This document shows positions 9,037-18,549 of a DNA stretch of 55,897 nt, in pieces (positions within the stretch are counted from its first letter, which is position 1; each line of letters starts with the position of its first letter). The notes under the pieces were generated by a model. That model worked only from the letters and a program-made list of their open reading frames with translations, was not told the origin of the DNA and made no database searches. The position numbers and the translations under genes are program-made. The stretch covers positions 1 through 55,897 of the forward strand of contig NZ_WWVR01000021.1 in the NCBI RefSeq assembly GCF_009883055.1. The letters are read 5' to 3'. This DNA comes from Blautia sp. BIOML-A1 (GTDB taxonomy: Bacteria > Bacillota > Clostridia > Lachnospirales > Lachnospiraceae).

Positions 9037-9241
9037 ATTTTTCACCTAAGTTTGTGACAGATCCATCGGATTCCTTAATGCTGATGTTATTGAGCTGTGC
9101 CTTCAGATTACCTTTGACCGCTGCAATATATTCCTTACGCAGTTCTGCCTGCTCAGCCTTTTCTTCTTCTGTAAGTCCTACACTCTTGGCCTTGTGTGCC
9201 AGAGTATTGATGCGGTCTATTTTTGTATTATCCATTCCCAT
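9014..9241 (-). CDS. DUF896 (YnzC-like) small protein
   Basis: A 75-residue protein with the DUF896 pattern: [44 protein letters not shown], two helices expected to form a helical hairpin, followed by a polar tail. YnzC-type proteins of Bacilli and Clostridia have no settled biochemical role. AAGGAG sits 8 bp before the ATG at 9241. The gene overlaps fthC downstream and is separated from proB upstream by the MITE at 9268-9304. Confidence 0.9.
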   Translation of the reverse strand: MGMDNTKIDRINTLAHKAKSVGLTEEEKAEQAELRKEYIAAVKGNLKAQLNNISIKESDGSVTNLGEKYGNKKTH

Positions 9242-9267
9242 TGTGGTATCTCCTTTTTAAGTAATCT

Positions 9268-9304
9268 GTAACTGTTCATTACCCTCGCAGTTCTGAATAG
9301 TTAC
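9268..9304. mobile_element. MITE-like element, 37 bp, with 7/8 target duplication (copy 2)
   Basis: GTAACTGTTCATTACC at the left and TGAATAGTTAC at the right. Flanks AGTAATCT (9260-9267) and AGTAATTT (9305-9312) match in 7 of 8 bases, as expected for a target-site duplication. Its right end supplies the proB stop codon. Confidence 0.85.
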
Positions 9305-10155
9305 AGTAATTTTTCGATGTAGTCGATCAGGAAAAATTCTTCCTTCTTATCACTGACAAACAGAGTTCCATAGTCACGGCCCTCCACGATCTTGTGGATG
9401 ATGTGGAAATCCGCGCCATTTGCAATGACCATGTCCGCGCCTGCTGCCGTCGCGATCTCGGCAGCTGTAAGCTTCGTTGCCATTCCCCCTGTTCCGACTT
9501 TACTCTTCGGTCCTTTGCCCATGCTCAGAAGTTTCTCATCCAGCTTCTCTACCACATGAATAAATTCTGCATCCGGATTGCTGTTCGGATCATCTGTAAA
9601 CAGTCCGTCAATATCGGAGAGCAGAATCAGAAGGTCCGCTCCGATCAGGCCTGTGATCACGGCTGACAGGGTATCATTGTCGCCAAAGGACTCCATCATC
9701 TCCAGCTCATAGCTGGAAACAGAGTCGTTCTCATTTACGATCGGAATCGCTCCGACGCTCAAAAGCTCTTCGAAGGTATTTCTGGCATTCCTGCGGTTCA
9801 GATTGTTGACCATGGTACTCTTGGTCATCAGTATCTGTGCTGCCACCTGATTGTATTCAGCAAACAGCTTCTGGTAGATCATCATAAGCTTTGCCTGTCC
9901 AACGGCCGAACATGCCTGTTTCTGTTTAAGTTCTGCCGGCTTTCCATGAAATCCAAGTGCGGAAGCTCCTACTGCCACGGCTCCTGAAGTTACCAGTACT
10001 ACATCCTTGCCCTGATTGTGAAGATCACTTAATTCACGAACCAGCACTTCAAGCTTACGCAGATCCAGTTTGTTTGTCTCTTTGTGGATCAGAGAAGAGG
10101 AACCTACCTTCACCACAATTCGTTTTTTATCCTTTAACATCTCACGGTAATTCAT
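9301..10155 (-). CDS. proB: Glutamate 5-kinase (short form without PUA domain)
   Basis: First step of proline synthesis: ATP-dependent phosphorylation of glutamate. The 284-residue protein is an amino-acid-kinase fold with VVKVGSSSL, VTSGAVAVGASALG, IVNENDSVS, LLSDIDGLFTDDP and the GTGGMATKLTAA segment. It lacks the C-terminal PUA domain found in the longer enzyme of many bacteria, as is common in Clostridia. The ATG at 10155 has GGAGAG upstream. The TAA stop lies in the terminal GTAA of the neighbouring MITE: codons TTA CT/G TAA cross the insertion point, so the C-terminus was set by the insertion. Confidence 0.95.
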   Translation of the reverse strand: MNYREMLKDKKRIVVKVGSSSLIHKETNKLDLRKLEVLVRELSDLHNQGKDVVLVTSGAVAVGASALGFHGKPAELKQKQACSAVGQAKLMMIYQKLFAEYNQVAAQILMTKSTMVNNLNRRNARNTFEELLSVGAIPIVNENDSVSSYELEMMESFGDNDTLSAVITGLIGADLLILLSDIDGLFTDDPNSNPDAEFIHVVEKLDEKLLSMGKGPKSKVGTGGMATKLTAAEIATAAGADMVIANGADFHIIHKIVEGRDYGTLFVSDKKEEFFLIDYIEKLL

Positions 10156-10218
10156 TGTTTCGTATCTCTCCAAGTATAATTTATTGTCGTATCCTTCTGC
10201 TGCCCTGAGAAAGACAGA

Positions 10219-10713
10219 TTATCTGGTAATCCCGAGATCATCCAGGGCTTTGGCCTGTTTCTGCTCCATTACGGCAGCCTCCTCGGGTGTCATATGATCG
10301 TATCCGAGAAGATGGAGCATGCTGTGTGCAAACAGGAAACTGAATTCACGTTCGATGCTGTGTCCATATTCCTGTGCCTGAGAATAAACTCTGTCTACAG
10401 AGATCATCACATCTCCAAGGAGCAGTTCATCGGTATCCAGATCAAAATATTCATCCTGATCATCGATCACCGAATAATCTGCCGGCTTCTCAAACGGGAT
10501 CATCGGGAAAGAGAGCACATCTGTCGGCGAATCGATCAGGCGGAATTCTGCATTTACTTTGCGAATCTCTTCATTATCTGTAATAACCAGGTTCACGCTG
10601 ATCTCATACGGACATTTCTCCAGTTCCAGAATGTGGGAAGCTATTTTTTCTGCAAGTTTCTCATAGGGTATTTCCAGTTTTCGTTCTGTTTCATACTCAA
10701 TCTGAATGGTCAT
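10219..10713 (-). CDS. ybeY: Endoribonuclease YbeY (rRNA maturation factor)
   Basis: Zinc-dependent endoribonuclease involved in 16S rRNA 3'-end maturation and ribosome quality control. The 164-residue protein carries the metal motif HSMLHLLGYDH, the pattern HxxxHxxxxxH, near the C-terminus, and PTDVLSFPM upstream, both typical of the family. The ATG overlaps the stop of phoH by 4 bp (ATGA), the common phoH-ybeY arrangement. Confidence 0.96.
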   Translation of the reverse strand: MTIQIEYETERKLEIPYEKLAEKIASHILELEKCPYEISVNLVITDNEEIRKVNAEFRLIDSPTDVLSFPMIPFEKPADYSVIDDQDEYFDLDTDELLLGDVMISVDRVYSQAQEYGHSIEREFSFLFAHSMLHLLGYDHMTPEEAAVMEQKQAKALDDLGITR

Positions 10714-11723
10714 TTTTTCTTCTCCTCACTGCGTCTCGCCGTACTTCGTCTTACCGGCTTCTGCTTCTTTTCGTAATCATCGTAGGCCTGTACGATCTGC
10801 TGTACCAGCGGATGACGGACAACATCCTTACTGGTAAGCTGACAAAATCCTATATCATCTATTTTCTTAAGTACCTTGGCCGCAACATCAAGTCCGGACA
10901 CAGCATCCCTTGGCAGGTCCTTCTGAGAGGCATCACCGGTTACGACTACCTTGGAACCAAAACCGATACGGGTCAGGAACATTTTCATCTGTGCCGGTGT
11001 TGTATTCTGTGCCTCATCCAGAATAATAAACGCATTATCCAGTGTACGTCCTCTCATATAGGCAAGCGGTGCAACCTCGATCAGCCCGCGCTCCATGTTT
11101 TTGGCAAAGCTGTCGGCTCCCATGATCTGATACAGAGCATCATACAAGGGACGAAGATATGGATCTACCTTGCTCTGAAGATCTCCCGGAAGAAATCCAA
11201 GCTTCTCCCCTGCCTCGATCGCCGGTCTGGTCAGAATGATCCGGCTGACCTCCTCATTGCGGAAGGCTGTTACCGCCATTGCCATCGCCAGATACGTCTT
11301 ACCGGTTCCCGCCGGTCCGATTCCAAATACGATCATCTTCTTACGGATCTGCTCAACATATTCCTTCTGACCCAGTGTCTTGGGTTTGATCGGACGTCCC
11401 TGGATCGTGTTGCAGATAAAATCCTTATCTATCTCTGTAAGTACCTGATTTCTCGCTTCCATCGCAAGGGATAATGCATATGTCACATTCTGCCGGGTGA
11501 TGGTGTTTCCCCTGCCCGCAAGCGTTACCAGTTCCTCTATCAGCTTCTTCGCCTGAGTTGCGCTTCCATCTGTACCCAGAATCTTGAGCATTCCGTCTCT
11601 GGATATCAGTGTCACATTCAATGTACGCTCGATCAGCTTCAGATGTTCGTCAAACTGGCCGAATACATTTCCTTCCAGATCTGCGGGTACCTGAGTGTGT
11701 AACTCAATAATGCTGTCAGTCAT
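10710..11723 (-). CDS. PhoH-like ATPase
   Basis: Predicted RNA-associated P-loop ATPase, usually next to ybeY (YbeZ-type). Walker A GPAGTGKTYLA, Walker B FIILDEAQN and the following TTPAQMKMFLTRIG segment are present; the N-terminal 100 residues resemble the KH-like extension of the family. The ATG at 11723 follows AAAGGA and lies 8 bp inside the end of yqfD, so translation is coupled. Its biochemical role with YbeY is not established. Confidence 0.93.
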   Translation of the reverse strand: MTDSIIELHTQVPADLEGNVFGQFDEHLKLIERTLNVTLISRDGMLKILGTDGSATQAKKLIEELVTLAGRGNTITRQNVTYALSLAMEARNQVLTEIDKDFICNTIQGRPIKPKTLGQKEYVEQIRKKMIVFGIGPAGTGKTYLAMAMAVTAFRNEEVSRIILTRPAIEAGEKLGFLPGDLQSKVDPYLRPLYDALYQIMGADSFAKNMERGLIEVAPLAYMRGRTLDNAFIILDEAQNTTPAQMKMFLTRIGFGSKVVVTGDASQKDLPRDAVSGLDVAAKVLKKIDDIGFCQLTSKDVVRHPLVQQIVQAYDDYEKKQKPVRRSTARRSEEKKK

Positions 11724-12942
11724 TCTCTGTTGTCCTTTCTTCGGGCTGCTCCCTTCTCTCAATGGGAACCTCCCTTCCGGTTTTTTCTATAATTTCCAAA
11801 GACCCTTTACTGATGCAGGTCTCATGGTCAACCTCTATTTTAACATTATTTGCAGATATTTGAACCCCTTTTTCCATTAATTTTTTCTCATAAGCCTGTA
11901 AAATCTCCCAGGAAAGAAGCTTTGCTTCCTGTTCCGTGTACTTTCTGGCAGTTTTTTTATATTCTTTCCGGATGATTTTTCCATAAGAAACCGGCAGAAA
12001 AAAGCTCTCCGTCACCTGAAACGGGTGATATTCTATGGAACGCTCAAACCCTTTTTCTGCCTTCTCTCCAATGGCCAGACACCAGTTTCCCGCCCGAAAA
12101 AAGACACCTCTTTTCTCTTTTCCGGTAAAAATTTCCACCTGGTATGCAAGTGGTACTTCATGATAATATGCCTGTTTATATTGAATATAGATATCCGCAT
12201 CTGCCTTTACATACTGATACTGATAAACCTCCTGGCTGTCGTTTTTTAATTCCAGTTCACCCGATACCAGGATATCTCCTTTTTTGCATACCTCTCCCAC
12301 ATGAAAAAGCGGTACACCTGCGCGGGTGATCATCTTTACGATCTTTCCGTCTTTTTCTGCTGCCAGGCTAAAAGCGTTCTGCGTAGTCTCTTCCTTCCTT
12401 TCGCTCAGGATCCCCTCCCGGATCTCCAGACTCAGGCTGGTTCCCTCCATCTTTACCGAAACCCAGGTCATCTCCGGATATTCTTCCCTCAGTGCCTCGG
12501 CAAGCCTGCCACAGTTTACTTTTTTCCTTGAAATACCATGCACGACTCCCTGCTCTTCCAGAAAATCCAGGATTTCCTGTGTACTGCATCGGCGGTTTCC
12601 CTCGACATGGATATTCCAGATATGTCCCGATAAAAAAATAAAAAGACCGATCCACAGTAAAATACCAAGAAAAAAAGCCTTTCTCTTTTTACTTCTGTAA
12701 AAAAAGAAGGGCATTCCATGTTTTTCGACAATATGTATTCTGACCCGGGTCTTACGATGAAGCGGTCCAAGAAGGAAGAAATCTCTGATTGCAATGATCC
12801 CGGTAAGCTCTCCGTCAGGATGACGCAAAAGCTTTCTGACGCAGATATTTCTTCCCCTGCAGAGATTCAGGAAACGCTCCGTCTGTTCTCCCCGTATCCG
12901 GATCTTGATATAACCCTTCCAAAAATAGATCAGTTTTTCCAT
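11716..12942 (-). CDS. yqfD: Sporulation protein YqfD
   Basis: Membrane protein made in the mother cell during sporulation, needed for efficient sporulation in Bacillus. The 408-residue protein has a soluble N-terminal part, one membrane helix (AFFLGILLWIGLFIFLSGHIWN) and a long extracytoplasmic part with VEGN, EEYPEMTWVSVKMEGTSL and GVPLFHVGEVCKKGDILVSGEL typical of YqfD. AGAGGTG precedes the ATG at 12942. It directly follows yqfC (8 bp). Confidence 0.93.
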   Translation of the reverse strand: MEKLIYFWKGYIKIRIRGEQTERFLNLCRGRNICVRKLLRHPDGELTGIIAIRDFFLLGPLHRKTRVRIHIVEKHGMPFFFYRSKKRKAFFLGILLWIGLFIFLSGHIWNIHVEGNRRCSTQEILDFLEEQGVVHGISRKKVNCGRLAEALREEYPEMTWVSVKMEGTSLSLEIREGILSERKEETTQNAFSLAAEKDGKIVKMITRAGVPLFHVGEVCKKGDILVSGELELKNDSQEVYQYQYVKADADIYIQYKQAYYHEVPLAYQVEIFTGKEKRGVFFRAGNWCLAIGEKAEKGFERSIEYHPFQVTESFFLPVSYGKIIRKEYKKTARKYTEQEAKLLSWEILQAYEKKLMEKGVQISANNVKIEVDHETCISKGSLEIIEKTGREVPIERREQPEERTTEND

Positions 12943-12950
12943 AAACACCT

Positions 12951-13226
12951 CTACTGTTCCAGGATTATTTCTGATAAACTTCCCTGAATCTGCATTTCTT
13001 CCGGTGTGTAGCACAGGATCCGAAGTGATTTCCCATGAATGATCAGTTTCCCCGAAAACGTCAGGATCACCAGCTCCTGTGTCTCATAACGAAGAATACA
13101 GCGATAATTTTCTATTCTTATCCGGCTGTTCCCGGTGACAGTAAATACAGATTCCTTCAAAGCCAGATCCCTCGGAACCTCCAGCGCCTCTGCCAGATTT
13201 TCCTTCCACTGATGTTTCTTTTTCAC
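12951..13226 (-). CDS. yqfC: YabP/YqfC-family sporulation protein
   Basis: 91 residues with the family pattern LTFSGKLIIHGKSLRIL preceded by a region with NYRCILRYETQELVI. In Bacillus yqfC lies next to yqfD under sigma-E control; here too it is the first gene of the operon. The start is a GTG at 13226 with GGAG 6 bp before it. This GGAG lies in the 3' arm of a strong hairpin, so translation may be controlled. Confidence 0.92.
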   Translation of the reverse strand: MKKKHQWKENLAEALEVPRDLALKESVFTVTGNSRIRIENYRCILRYETQELVILTFSGKLIIHGKSLRILCYTPEEMQIQGSLSEIILEQ

Positions 13227-13230
13227 AAAA

Positions 13231-13265
13231 ATCTCCGGCTTTTCTTTTAAATATATGCCGGAGAT
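13231..13265 (-). promoter_or_regulatory. Hairpin with T-run that encloses the yqfC ribosome site
   Basis: On the minus strand ATCTCCGGC (13265-13257), a 17-nt loop and GCCGGAGAT (13239-13231) form a perfect 9-bp stem, followed by TTTT and the GTG start. The stem contains the GGAG ribosome site, and hairpin plus T-run also resembles an intrinsic terminator. Confidence 0.6.
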
Positions 13266-13286
13266 TTCTGTTTAGAATCTTAACTT

Positions 13287-13313
13287 GTAACTGTGAGGAT
13301 ACTGAACAGTTAT
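13287..13313. mobile_element. Minimal MITE, 27 bp, with perfect 8-bp target duplication (copy 3)
   Basis: GTAACTGTGAGG through CTGAACAGTTAT. Flanks CTTAACTT (13279-13286) and CTTAACTT (13314-13321) are identical. Confidence 0.85.
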
Positions 13314-13329
13314 CTTAACTTTATGCAGG

Positions 13330-13878
13330 TTAGCGGAACAAAACCATGGAAAACCACAGAATTGTATTGCCTCCCAGATTATATTCCATCTGCTTCTGCT
13401 CTACGATCTCACTCACCACGACGCCATGGCTTTCCAGGCAGGGATGCATCCGCTCAGGATGTCTGCAGGGTTCTCCCTTCAGATAGGCACATTCCTTACA
13501 GATGTCACAGGATTCGGTTGAAAGCGTGAAGGTACAAAAGCCTTCTCCCTTCAGATATTCCGCTACCTTCGTAGTCAGTTCTTCATGGGCATCCCTTGTT
13601 GCAAGCATTTCTTCCATATTCATAAGATCAGAAACTTCCGCAACACTGGAAAAAAAGACGGCCCGGTCATAACTGTGGATGCGGGCTTCGCACTCTTTGA
13701 GCGTACCAACCGCTGGCGGACAGGCCCAGGTTGTCCCATATCGTTCACATTCCTGCTTGCAGACGATCCTCACCCGCTCTGCCACAGACAGATCCTTGGT
13801 GTCCAGAAGGCGATATTCATAAATCGGATATTCTGCTATAAAATCTTCAAATTTCTCAGTATTTAATTCTGCCGCCAT
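13330..13878 (-). CDS. DUF2284 protein, probable metal-binding
   Basis: A 182-residue cysteine-rich cytoplasmic protein. The order CKQECERYGTTWACPPAVG near residue 40, then CDICKECAYLKGEPCRHPERMHPCLE near residue 125 and a final NTILWFSMVLF is that of DUF2284 (predicted metal-binding proteins of anaerobes, often annotated as possible iron-sulfur or corrinoid-linked). The nine or so cysteines suggest an iron-sulfur cluster, but no function is proven for the family. AGGAGGAG precedes the ATG. It follows the cupin gene by 16 bp. Confidence 0.88.
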   Translation of the reverse strand: MAAELNTEKFEDFIAEYPIYEYRLLDTKDLSVAERVRIVCKQECERYGTTWACPPAVGTLKECEARIHSYDRAVFFSSVAEVSDLMNMEEMLATRDAHEELTTKVAEYLKGEGFCTFTLSTESCDICKECAYLKGEPCRHPERMHPCLESHGVVVSEIVEQKQMEYNLGGNTILWFSMVLFR

Positions 13879-13894
13879 CGGACATCTCCTCCTG

Positions 13895-14221
13895 TTAATC
13901 CAGAATGATCAGTGCCATGAAAACAAGGTCTTCATCGCCGCTGTTTGTCAATCCGTGGCCTTTGCCGTCCGGTGTAAAGGTAACGTCTCCGGCATTTACC
14001 ATGCGGAGAGTTCCGTTATCACTGTAAATTCCCTTACCGGAAAGGATATAATAAGTCTCGCTTTCGTTATGATGCTCATGATATCCAAGAGAACATCCCG
14101 GCTCCAGCGTAACCTCTGCATACATTTTGCATTTGCCGTTTAACTGTTTCTCGTCCAGAAGACGTTTGATCAGCACATGTCCTGTACCGCCTGCCATGTT
14201 TTCTACGCGTTCTGTTGTCAT
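13895..14221 (-). CDS. Small single-domain cupin protein
   Basis: 108 residues with both cupin motifs: GYHEHHNESETYYILSGKG (motif 1, metal-binding His and Glu) and PDGKGHGLTNSGDEDLVFMAL (motif 2 with His). Such small cupins bind a metal and serve as isomerases, dioxygenases or sugar/ligand sensors; substrate cannot be told. AGAGGAGG gives a strong ribosome site. Likely co-transcribed with the DUF2284 gene. Confidence 0.85.
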   Translation of the reverse strand: MTTERVENMAGGTGHVLIKRLLDEKQLNGKCKMYAEVTLEPGCSLGYHEHHNESETYYILSGKGIYSDNGTLRMVNAGDVTFTPDGKGHGLTNSGDEDLVFMALIILD

Positions 14222-14257
14222 AATTGTTTCCTCCTCTTGTAGATAGAATTTTGATCC

Positions 14258-14284
14258 GTAACTATGATAGTACTGAACAATTAC
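14258..14284. mobile_element. Minimal MITE-like element, 27 bp (copy 4)
   Basis: GTAACTATGATAG through CTGAACAATTAC, same length as copy 3. It lies 3 bp from the rlmH stop codon. Flanks do not match, so either old or altered by recombination. Confidence 0.65.
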
Positions 14285-14287
14285 AGA

Positions 14288-14767
14288 TTATTTATGATAA
14301 GGCTCGTGGTTCAGAATCCGGTATCCTCGGTAGATCTGTTCCAGGAGTATCATCTGCATTAACTGATGCGGAAAAGTCATCTTCGAAAAGCTCAGCTTAA
14401 AATCGGCTCGTCTGAGCACCTGATCCCCAAGTCCAAGAGAACCTCCAATCACAAAAGCGATCGAACTCTTTCCTTCCACGCCAAGCTGACCGATCTTTTG
14501 TGACAGCTGCACAGAATCCAGCATCTTGCCATCAATTGCAAGTGCGATCACATAATCCTGATCGCGTATGTGTTTCATCAGCCGCTCAGCTTCCGTTGCC
14601 TTGATCTGCTCGTTCAGTGCATCAGAAGCTTTATCCGGTGTCTTTTCGTCCGGTACCTGACAGAATGTAAGCTTACAGTACCGCCCAAGACGCTTTGCAT
14701 ACTCCGCAATTCCGTCATTTAAATATTTTTCTTTGATCTTTCCAACTGTTAAAATTCGGATTTCCAT
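14288..14767 (-). CDS. rlmH: 23S rRNA (pseudouridine-1915 N3)-methyltransferase
   Basis: SPOUT-class SAM methyltransferase acting on helix 69 of 23S rRNA in assembled ribosomes. The 159-residue protein is the usual length, starts [15 protein letters not shown], has the SAM knot FVIGGSLGLGDQVL and ends in the conserved LLEQIYRGYRILNHEPYHK. Its ATG overlaps the stop of the ftsK gene by one base (TAATG), so translation is coupled. Confidence 0.97.
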   Translation of the reverse strand: MEIRILTVGKIKEKYLNDGIAEYAKRLGRYCKLTFCQVPDEKTPDKASDALNEQIKATEAERLMKHIRDQDYVIALAIDGKMLDSVQLSQKIGQLGVEGKSSIAFVIGGSLGLGDQVLRRADFKLSFSKMTFPHQLMQMILLEQIYRGYRILNHEPYHK

Positions 14768-17535
14768 TATACGTTGTGTTCCTCTATATAAGTCTCAAAT
14801 TCTTCCATTGACATCAGTACCTTACGTGGCTTTGTGCCTTCCTCCGGCCCGACCACTCCGGCATCCGAAAGCTGATCCATGATCCTTGCAGCCCGGTTAA
14901 AGCCTATCTTGAACATTCGCTGAAGCATGCCGATCGAAGCTTTCTCCTTCTCAATGATAAATTTACCTGCATCTACAAAATATACGTCATTTGCGTCACT
15001 ACCGCCGGAAGAACCTCCCGACAGGCTGATCGTATTTACCTGCTGTTCGATCTGTGTGTTATAACTCACCTTGGGATTCTTATCTGCAAGAAATTCCACA
15101 ATGCCACTTACCTCCTCATCAGAGACAAAAGCACCCTGCAGTCTCGCCGGTTTCTGATATCCCTGCGGATAAAACAGCATATCACCCTTTCCGAGAAGCT
15201 TCTCGGCACCGTTCATATCCAGAATTGTCCGGGAATCGACCCCGGATGAAACAGAAAATGCGATTCGGGAAGGCATATTTGCCTTGATAAGACCTGTGAT
15301 GACATTGACAGAAGGTCTCTGCGTTGCAATGATCAGATGGATGCCCGCCGCACGTGCAAGCTGTGCCAGACGGCAGATCGCATCTTCCACCTCACCCGGT
15401 GCAACCATCATAAGATCCGCAAGCTCATCGACGATGATCACGATCTGAGGCATTGGTTTCTTCGGTTCCTCTCCCTCCGGAACCTCCATCTTCGCAATCT
15501 TGCGATTATATTCTCCAAGATTCCGGACTCCGTATTCCGCAAATGTATTATATCGGCCCATCATCTCAGATACTGCCCAGTTTAAGGCGCCTGCTGCCTT
15601 CTTCGGATCTGTGACAACCGGAATAAACAGATGCGGGATTCCGTTATAGACACTCAGCTCGACCACCTTGGGGTCGATCATGATCAGTTTCACCTCATCC
15701 GGTGATGCCTTGTAGAGAATACTGATGATCAGAGTATTGATACACACCGACTTACCGGAGCCCGTGGCACCCGCGATCAGAAGATGCGGCATCTTGGCGA
15801 TATCTGTCACCACCGGCTTGCCTGCAATGTCCTTACCTACGGCAAAGGACAGCTTTGATTTTGCCGTCTGGAATTCCTGTGACTGCAGGATCTCCCTGAG
15901 CATGACCGCATGATTTTCTTTGTTCGGAACTTCGATCCCCACAGCTGCCTTGCCCGGGATCGGGGCCTCAATACGAATATCCGGCGTTGCCAAATTCAGC
16001 TTGATATCATCTGCCAGATTCACGATCTTGCTTACCTTAACACCCATCTCCGGCTGTAATTCATAACGGGTGACCGTCGGACCGCAGCTTACATTTGTGA
16101 TCGTGACATTTACCCCGAAATTATGCAGGGTTTCCTGCAGTTTCTTTGCAGTCCTGCGAAGATGCTCATCGGAATCTCCCTGGGATCTGCCGTCTCCCCG
16201 TTTAAGGAGCTTAAGCGGCGGATAATGGTATTCCACCGGCACTTCCTCGGCCTGGGAGGTGATCTCCTTCTGAATGTTGGTGATGCCGCTCTGAATCTCC
16301 TCCTTTGAGGATTTCGGATTTTTCTTCTGCGATGCCGGAGATGATTCCTCAGCTTCTTTCCCGGCAGTCTGTGCTTCTTCTCTTGGTTCAGGGCGGACTT
16401 CATTTCTTAACTGCTCCTGCCAGTCCGCATCCTCATAGGCATCCTCCGCATCATCTGCAGATGTCACTTCTGTTCTGTCCATTGGTGCTTCACTTGTTTC
16501 CTTAACAGGTATCTCTTCCACTTCCTGCGGCAGATTCTCTTCTTCAGTCTCTGATCTGGCAAAGACAGGGAAAGAAGGCTTCTCTTCTTCTTCCTGCACA
16601 GGAACATCAGATGTTTCCGCACGATGTATCTTAAATTCGACCTGTCCCTGGCTGCTCTCTTCCATCTCCACTCTTTCTTCCGAAGATGCTGTTTCCTCGG
16701 CCGGAACCGGTTTCATCTCCCGCTCAGCAGACGGAGGTGTCAGTTTCGTTCCCGCCAGAAATTCCTGTTTCTCAGGCTCCGTCTCCTCTTCTTCGGCAAG
16801 TGCCTCCTCCAGCTCTTTCATTCTCTCTGCACGCCGCTGTTCCCTGCGCATCCTGCGCTCCTGCTGGCGGAGCTCCTTCTTAAGGTCACGCTCCGGCTGA
16901 CCTTCCATATATAGTGCATGTCTGTCTCTGGCCATTGCACAGACAGCATCCCAGACACGGAAAATAAAACCAAAAAAAGATTTCTGCGTGATCAGTATCA
17001 GTGTGATCAGCAGAACCAGTAAAATGATCACACAGCCACCGACGGTACCAAAGGCAGACGTCGTTGAAATGCAGATCGCACCTCCGATCACACCACCGCC
17101 TGTATGATAACTGGAAGAAATCCTGTAATATTCAGCAAATGTCGTCTCCGCCATATAGCCTTCTGTCAGAAGCTGGACCAGTCCGCACAGAAAAATCCAG
17201 AATACCAGTCCTGCCAGAAGCTTCTTGTATGCAAGCGGATTCTTTCTGTTGGATATAAAAAACACTGCACATCCAAAAAGCAGCACCGGGAAAAGATAGG
17301 CCAGAAGCCCCATGATCCCGAATGAAGCCTGGCTGATGCTGCCTCCGACAGTTCCTCCCATACCCAGGTTGCTGATGATAAGAATTATTGAAGCGGCAAA
17401 GAAAATCCATAAAATAATCTCTGTCTGGAATCCACTGGCAACTCCCTGGTCTTTTGCAGTTTTCTTCCTGGTGTTTTTTTTCTTGGAAGTAGTCTTGGCG
17501 GTTCCTCTTCTGTTGTTCTGTTTCTTTGCTGCCAT
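14767..17535 (-). CDS. DNA translocase FtsK/SpoIIIE
   Basis: Septal DNA pump for chromosome segregation at division and into the forespore. The 922-residue protein has a basic N-terminus, four membrane helices within the first 190 residues, a long acidic Glu/Pro/Ala-rich linker to about residue 430, then the motor with Walker [14 protein letters not shown] and Walker [14 protein letters not shown] and a C-terminal gamma winged-helix domain ([21 protein letters not shown]). AGGAGG precedes the ATG at 17535. Whether it is the division-type FtsK or sporulation-type SpoIIIE cannot be decided from sequence. Confidence 0.96.
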   Translation of the reverse strand: MAAKKQNNRRGTAKTTSKKKNTRKKTAKDQGVASGFQTEIILWIFFAASIILIISNLGMGGTVGGSISQASFGIMGLLAYLFPVLLFGCAVFFISNRKNPLAYKKLLAGLVFWIFLCGLVQLLTEGYMAETTFAEYYRISSSYHTGGGVIGGAICISTTSAFGTVGGCVIILLVLLITLILITQKSFFGFIFRVWDAVCAMARDRHALYMEGQPERDLKKELRQQERRMRREQRRAERMKELEEALAEEEETEPEKQEFLAGTKLTPPSAEREMKPVPAEETASSEERVEMEESSQGQVEFKIHRAETSDVPVQEEEEKPSFPVFARSETEEENLPQEVEEIPVKETSEAPMDRTEVTSADDAEDAYEDADWQEQLRNEVRPEPREEAQTAGKEAEESSPASQKKNPKSSKEEIQSGITNIQKEITSQAEEVPVEYHYPPLKLLKRGDGRSQGDSDEHLRRTAKKLQETLHNFGVNVTITNVSCGPTVTRYELQPEMGVKVSKIVNLADDIKLNLATPDIRIEAPIPGKAAVGIEVPNKENHAVMLREILQSQEFQTAKSKLSFAVGKDIAGKPVVTDIAKMPHLLIAGATGSGKSVCINTLIISILYKASPDEVKLIMIDPKVVELSVYNGIPHLFIPVVTDPKKAAGALNWAVSEMMGRYNTFAEYGVRNLGEYNRKIAKMEVPEGEEPKKPMPQIVIIVDELADLMMVAPGEVEDAICRLAQLARAAGIHLIIATQRPSVNVITGLIKANMPSRIAFSVSSGVDSRTILDMNGAEKLLGKGDMLFYPQGYQKPARLQGAFVSDEEVSGIVEFLADKNPKVSYNTQIEQQVNTISLSGGSSGGSDANDVYFVDAGKFIIEKEKASIGMLQRMFKIGFNRAARIMDQLSDAGVVGPEEGTKPRKVLMSMEEFETYIEEHNV

Positions 17536-17568
17536 TTAGGGCACCCTCCTACTAAAATTTCAGTCAAA

Positions 17569-17637
17569 GTAACTGTTCATTACCTTCACAGTTACGAGTC
17601 AAAATGTCTCGCGGGATACTACCTTATGAATAGTTAC
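17569..17637. mobile_element. MITE-like element, 69 bp, with 7/8 target duplication (copy 5)
   Basis: GTAACTGTTCATTACC at the left and TATGAATAGTTAC at the right. Its interior (CACAGTTACGAGTCAAAATG and TCTCGCGGGATACTACC) matches the ends of the 142-bp copy at 33758, so it is an internally deleted version. Flanks CAGTCAAA (17561-17568) and CAATCAAA (17638-17645) match in 7 of 8. Confidence 0.88.
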
Positions 17638-17640
17638 CAA

Positions 17641-18519
17641 TCAAAGCATATGATTTATGATCAGCGTTACAAGACCGATCACAAAACAATAAATCGCAAA
17701 TACGCGAAATCTTCCCTTATGGACAAGTTTCAGACAATAACGGATCACAAAAAACGCAGTTACCCCTGAAACGATCATTCCTAACACATAGGCAAATCCA
17801 AGTCCCACTGTCATGGCAGGTGAACCAAACTGTCCAAGTTCCATGATCAGTGATCCGATAATTGCCGGGATTGACAAAATATAAGAATACTTCACTGCAA
17901 ACGTGCGGCTGAAGCCACTCATTAGACCGGCACTGATCGTAAGACCACTTCTGGAAAGTCCCGGAAATACGGAAATACCCTGGCAGAGTCCGATCCACAT
18001 CGCATCCGAAAGATTCGCATCCTTAGCGGCCTTGGTTCCTCCGGTCCGTGCAAGGTCGATCACAAGAAGAACGATTCCTGTGACAAGCAGTCCGGCACTT
18101 GGGATCAGTACAGAGTCCGCCGCCAGAACGACCAGCCTTCTTGCTGTGTAACCGAGAAGAGCGGTCGGGATCATGGAAACAAGAAGAAGTACAGCAAACT
18201 TACGATAGGTGTTGCTGATAATCCTCGCATAATGAAGCTGCTTCCCCGTCCTCCTGTTATGTATATACAGATGAGCGTTTCCCACAATGTCCAGGATCAT
18301 ATCCAGGATCTCATATAGAATATGGCGGATATCCTTCTGAAAAGTCATAAATACCGCACCCAGAGTCCCCAAATGCAGCATTGCCTCCAGAAGGACTCCC
18401 GCATCATGATCCATTCCAAAAAAATTCTCCAGAATGCACAGATGCCCAAAACTGCTCACCGGAACAAATTCTGTGATCCCCTGTACAATCGCTAATAAAA
18501 TAATATATAAGACTGTCAT
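17641..18519 (-). CDS. uppP: Undecaprenyl-diphosphatase
   Basis: Integral membrane phosphatase that recycles undecaprenyl diphosphate for wall and capsule synthesis; also confers bacitracin tolerance. The 292-residue BacA/UppP-type protein has the two signature regions: QGITEFVPVSSFGHL near the N-terminus and PGLSRSGLTISAGL in the middle, plus about eight hydrophobic segments. AAAGG boxes precede the ATG. It has its own promoter and a structured leader. Confidence 0.96.
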   Translation of the reverse strand: MTVLYIILLAIVQGITEFVPVSSFGHLCILENFFGMDHDAGVLLEAMLHLGTLGAVFMTFQKDIRHILYEILDMILDIVGNAHLYIHNRRTGKQLHYARIISNTYRKFAVLLLVSMIPTALLGYTARRLVVLAADSVLIPSAGLLVTGIVLLVIDLARTGGTKAAKDANLSDAMWIGLCQGISVFPGLSRSGLTISAGLMSGFSRTFAVKYSYILSIPAIIGSLIMELGQFGSPAMTVGLGFAYVLGMIVSGVTAFFVIRYCLKLVHKGRFRVFAIYCFVIGLVTLIINHML

Positions 18520-18549
18520 ACCTTTTTCCTTTTCCTTTAATACTACATA

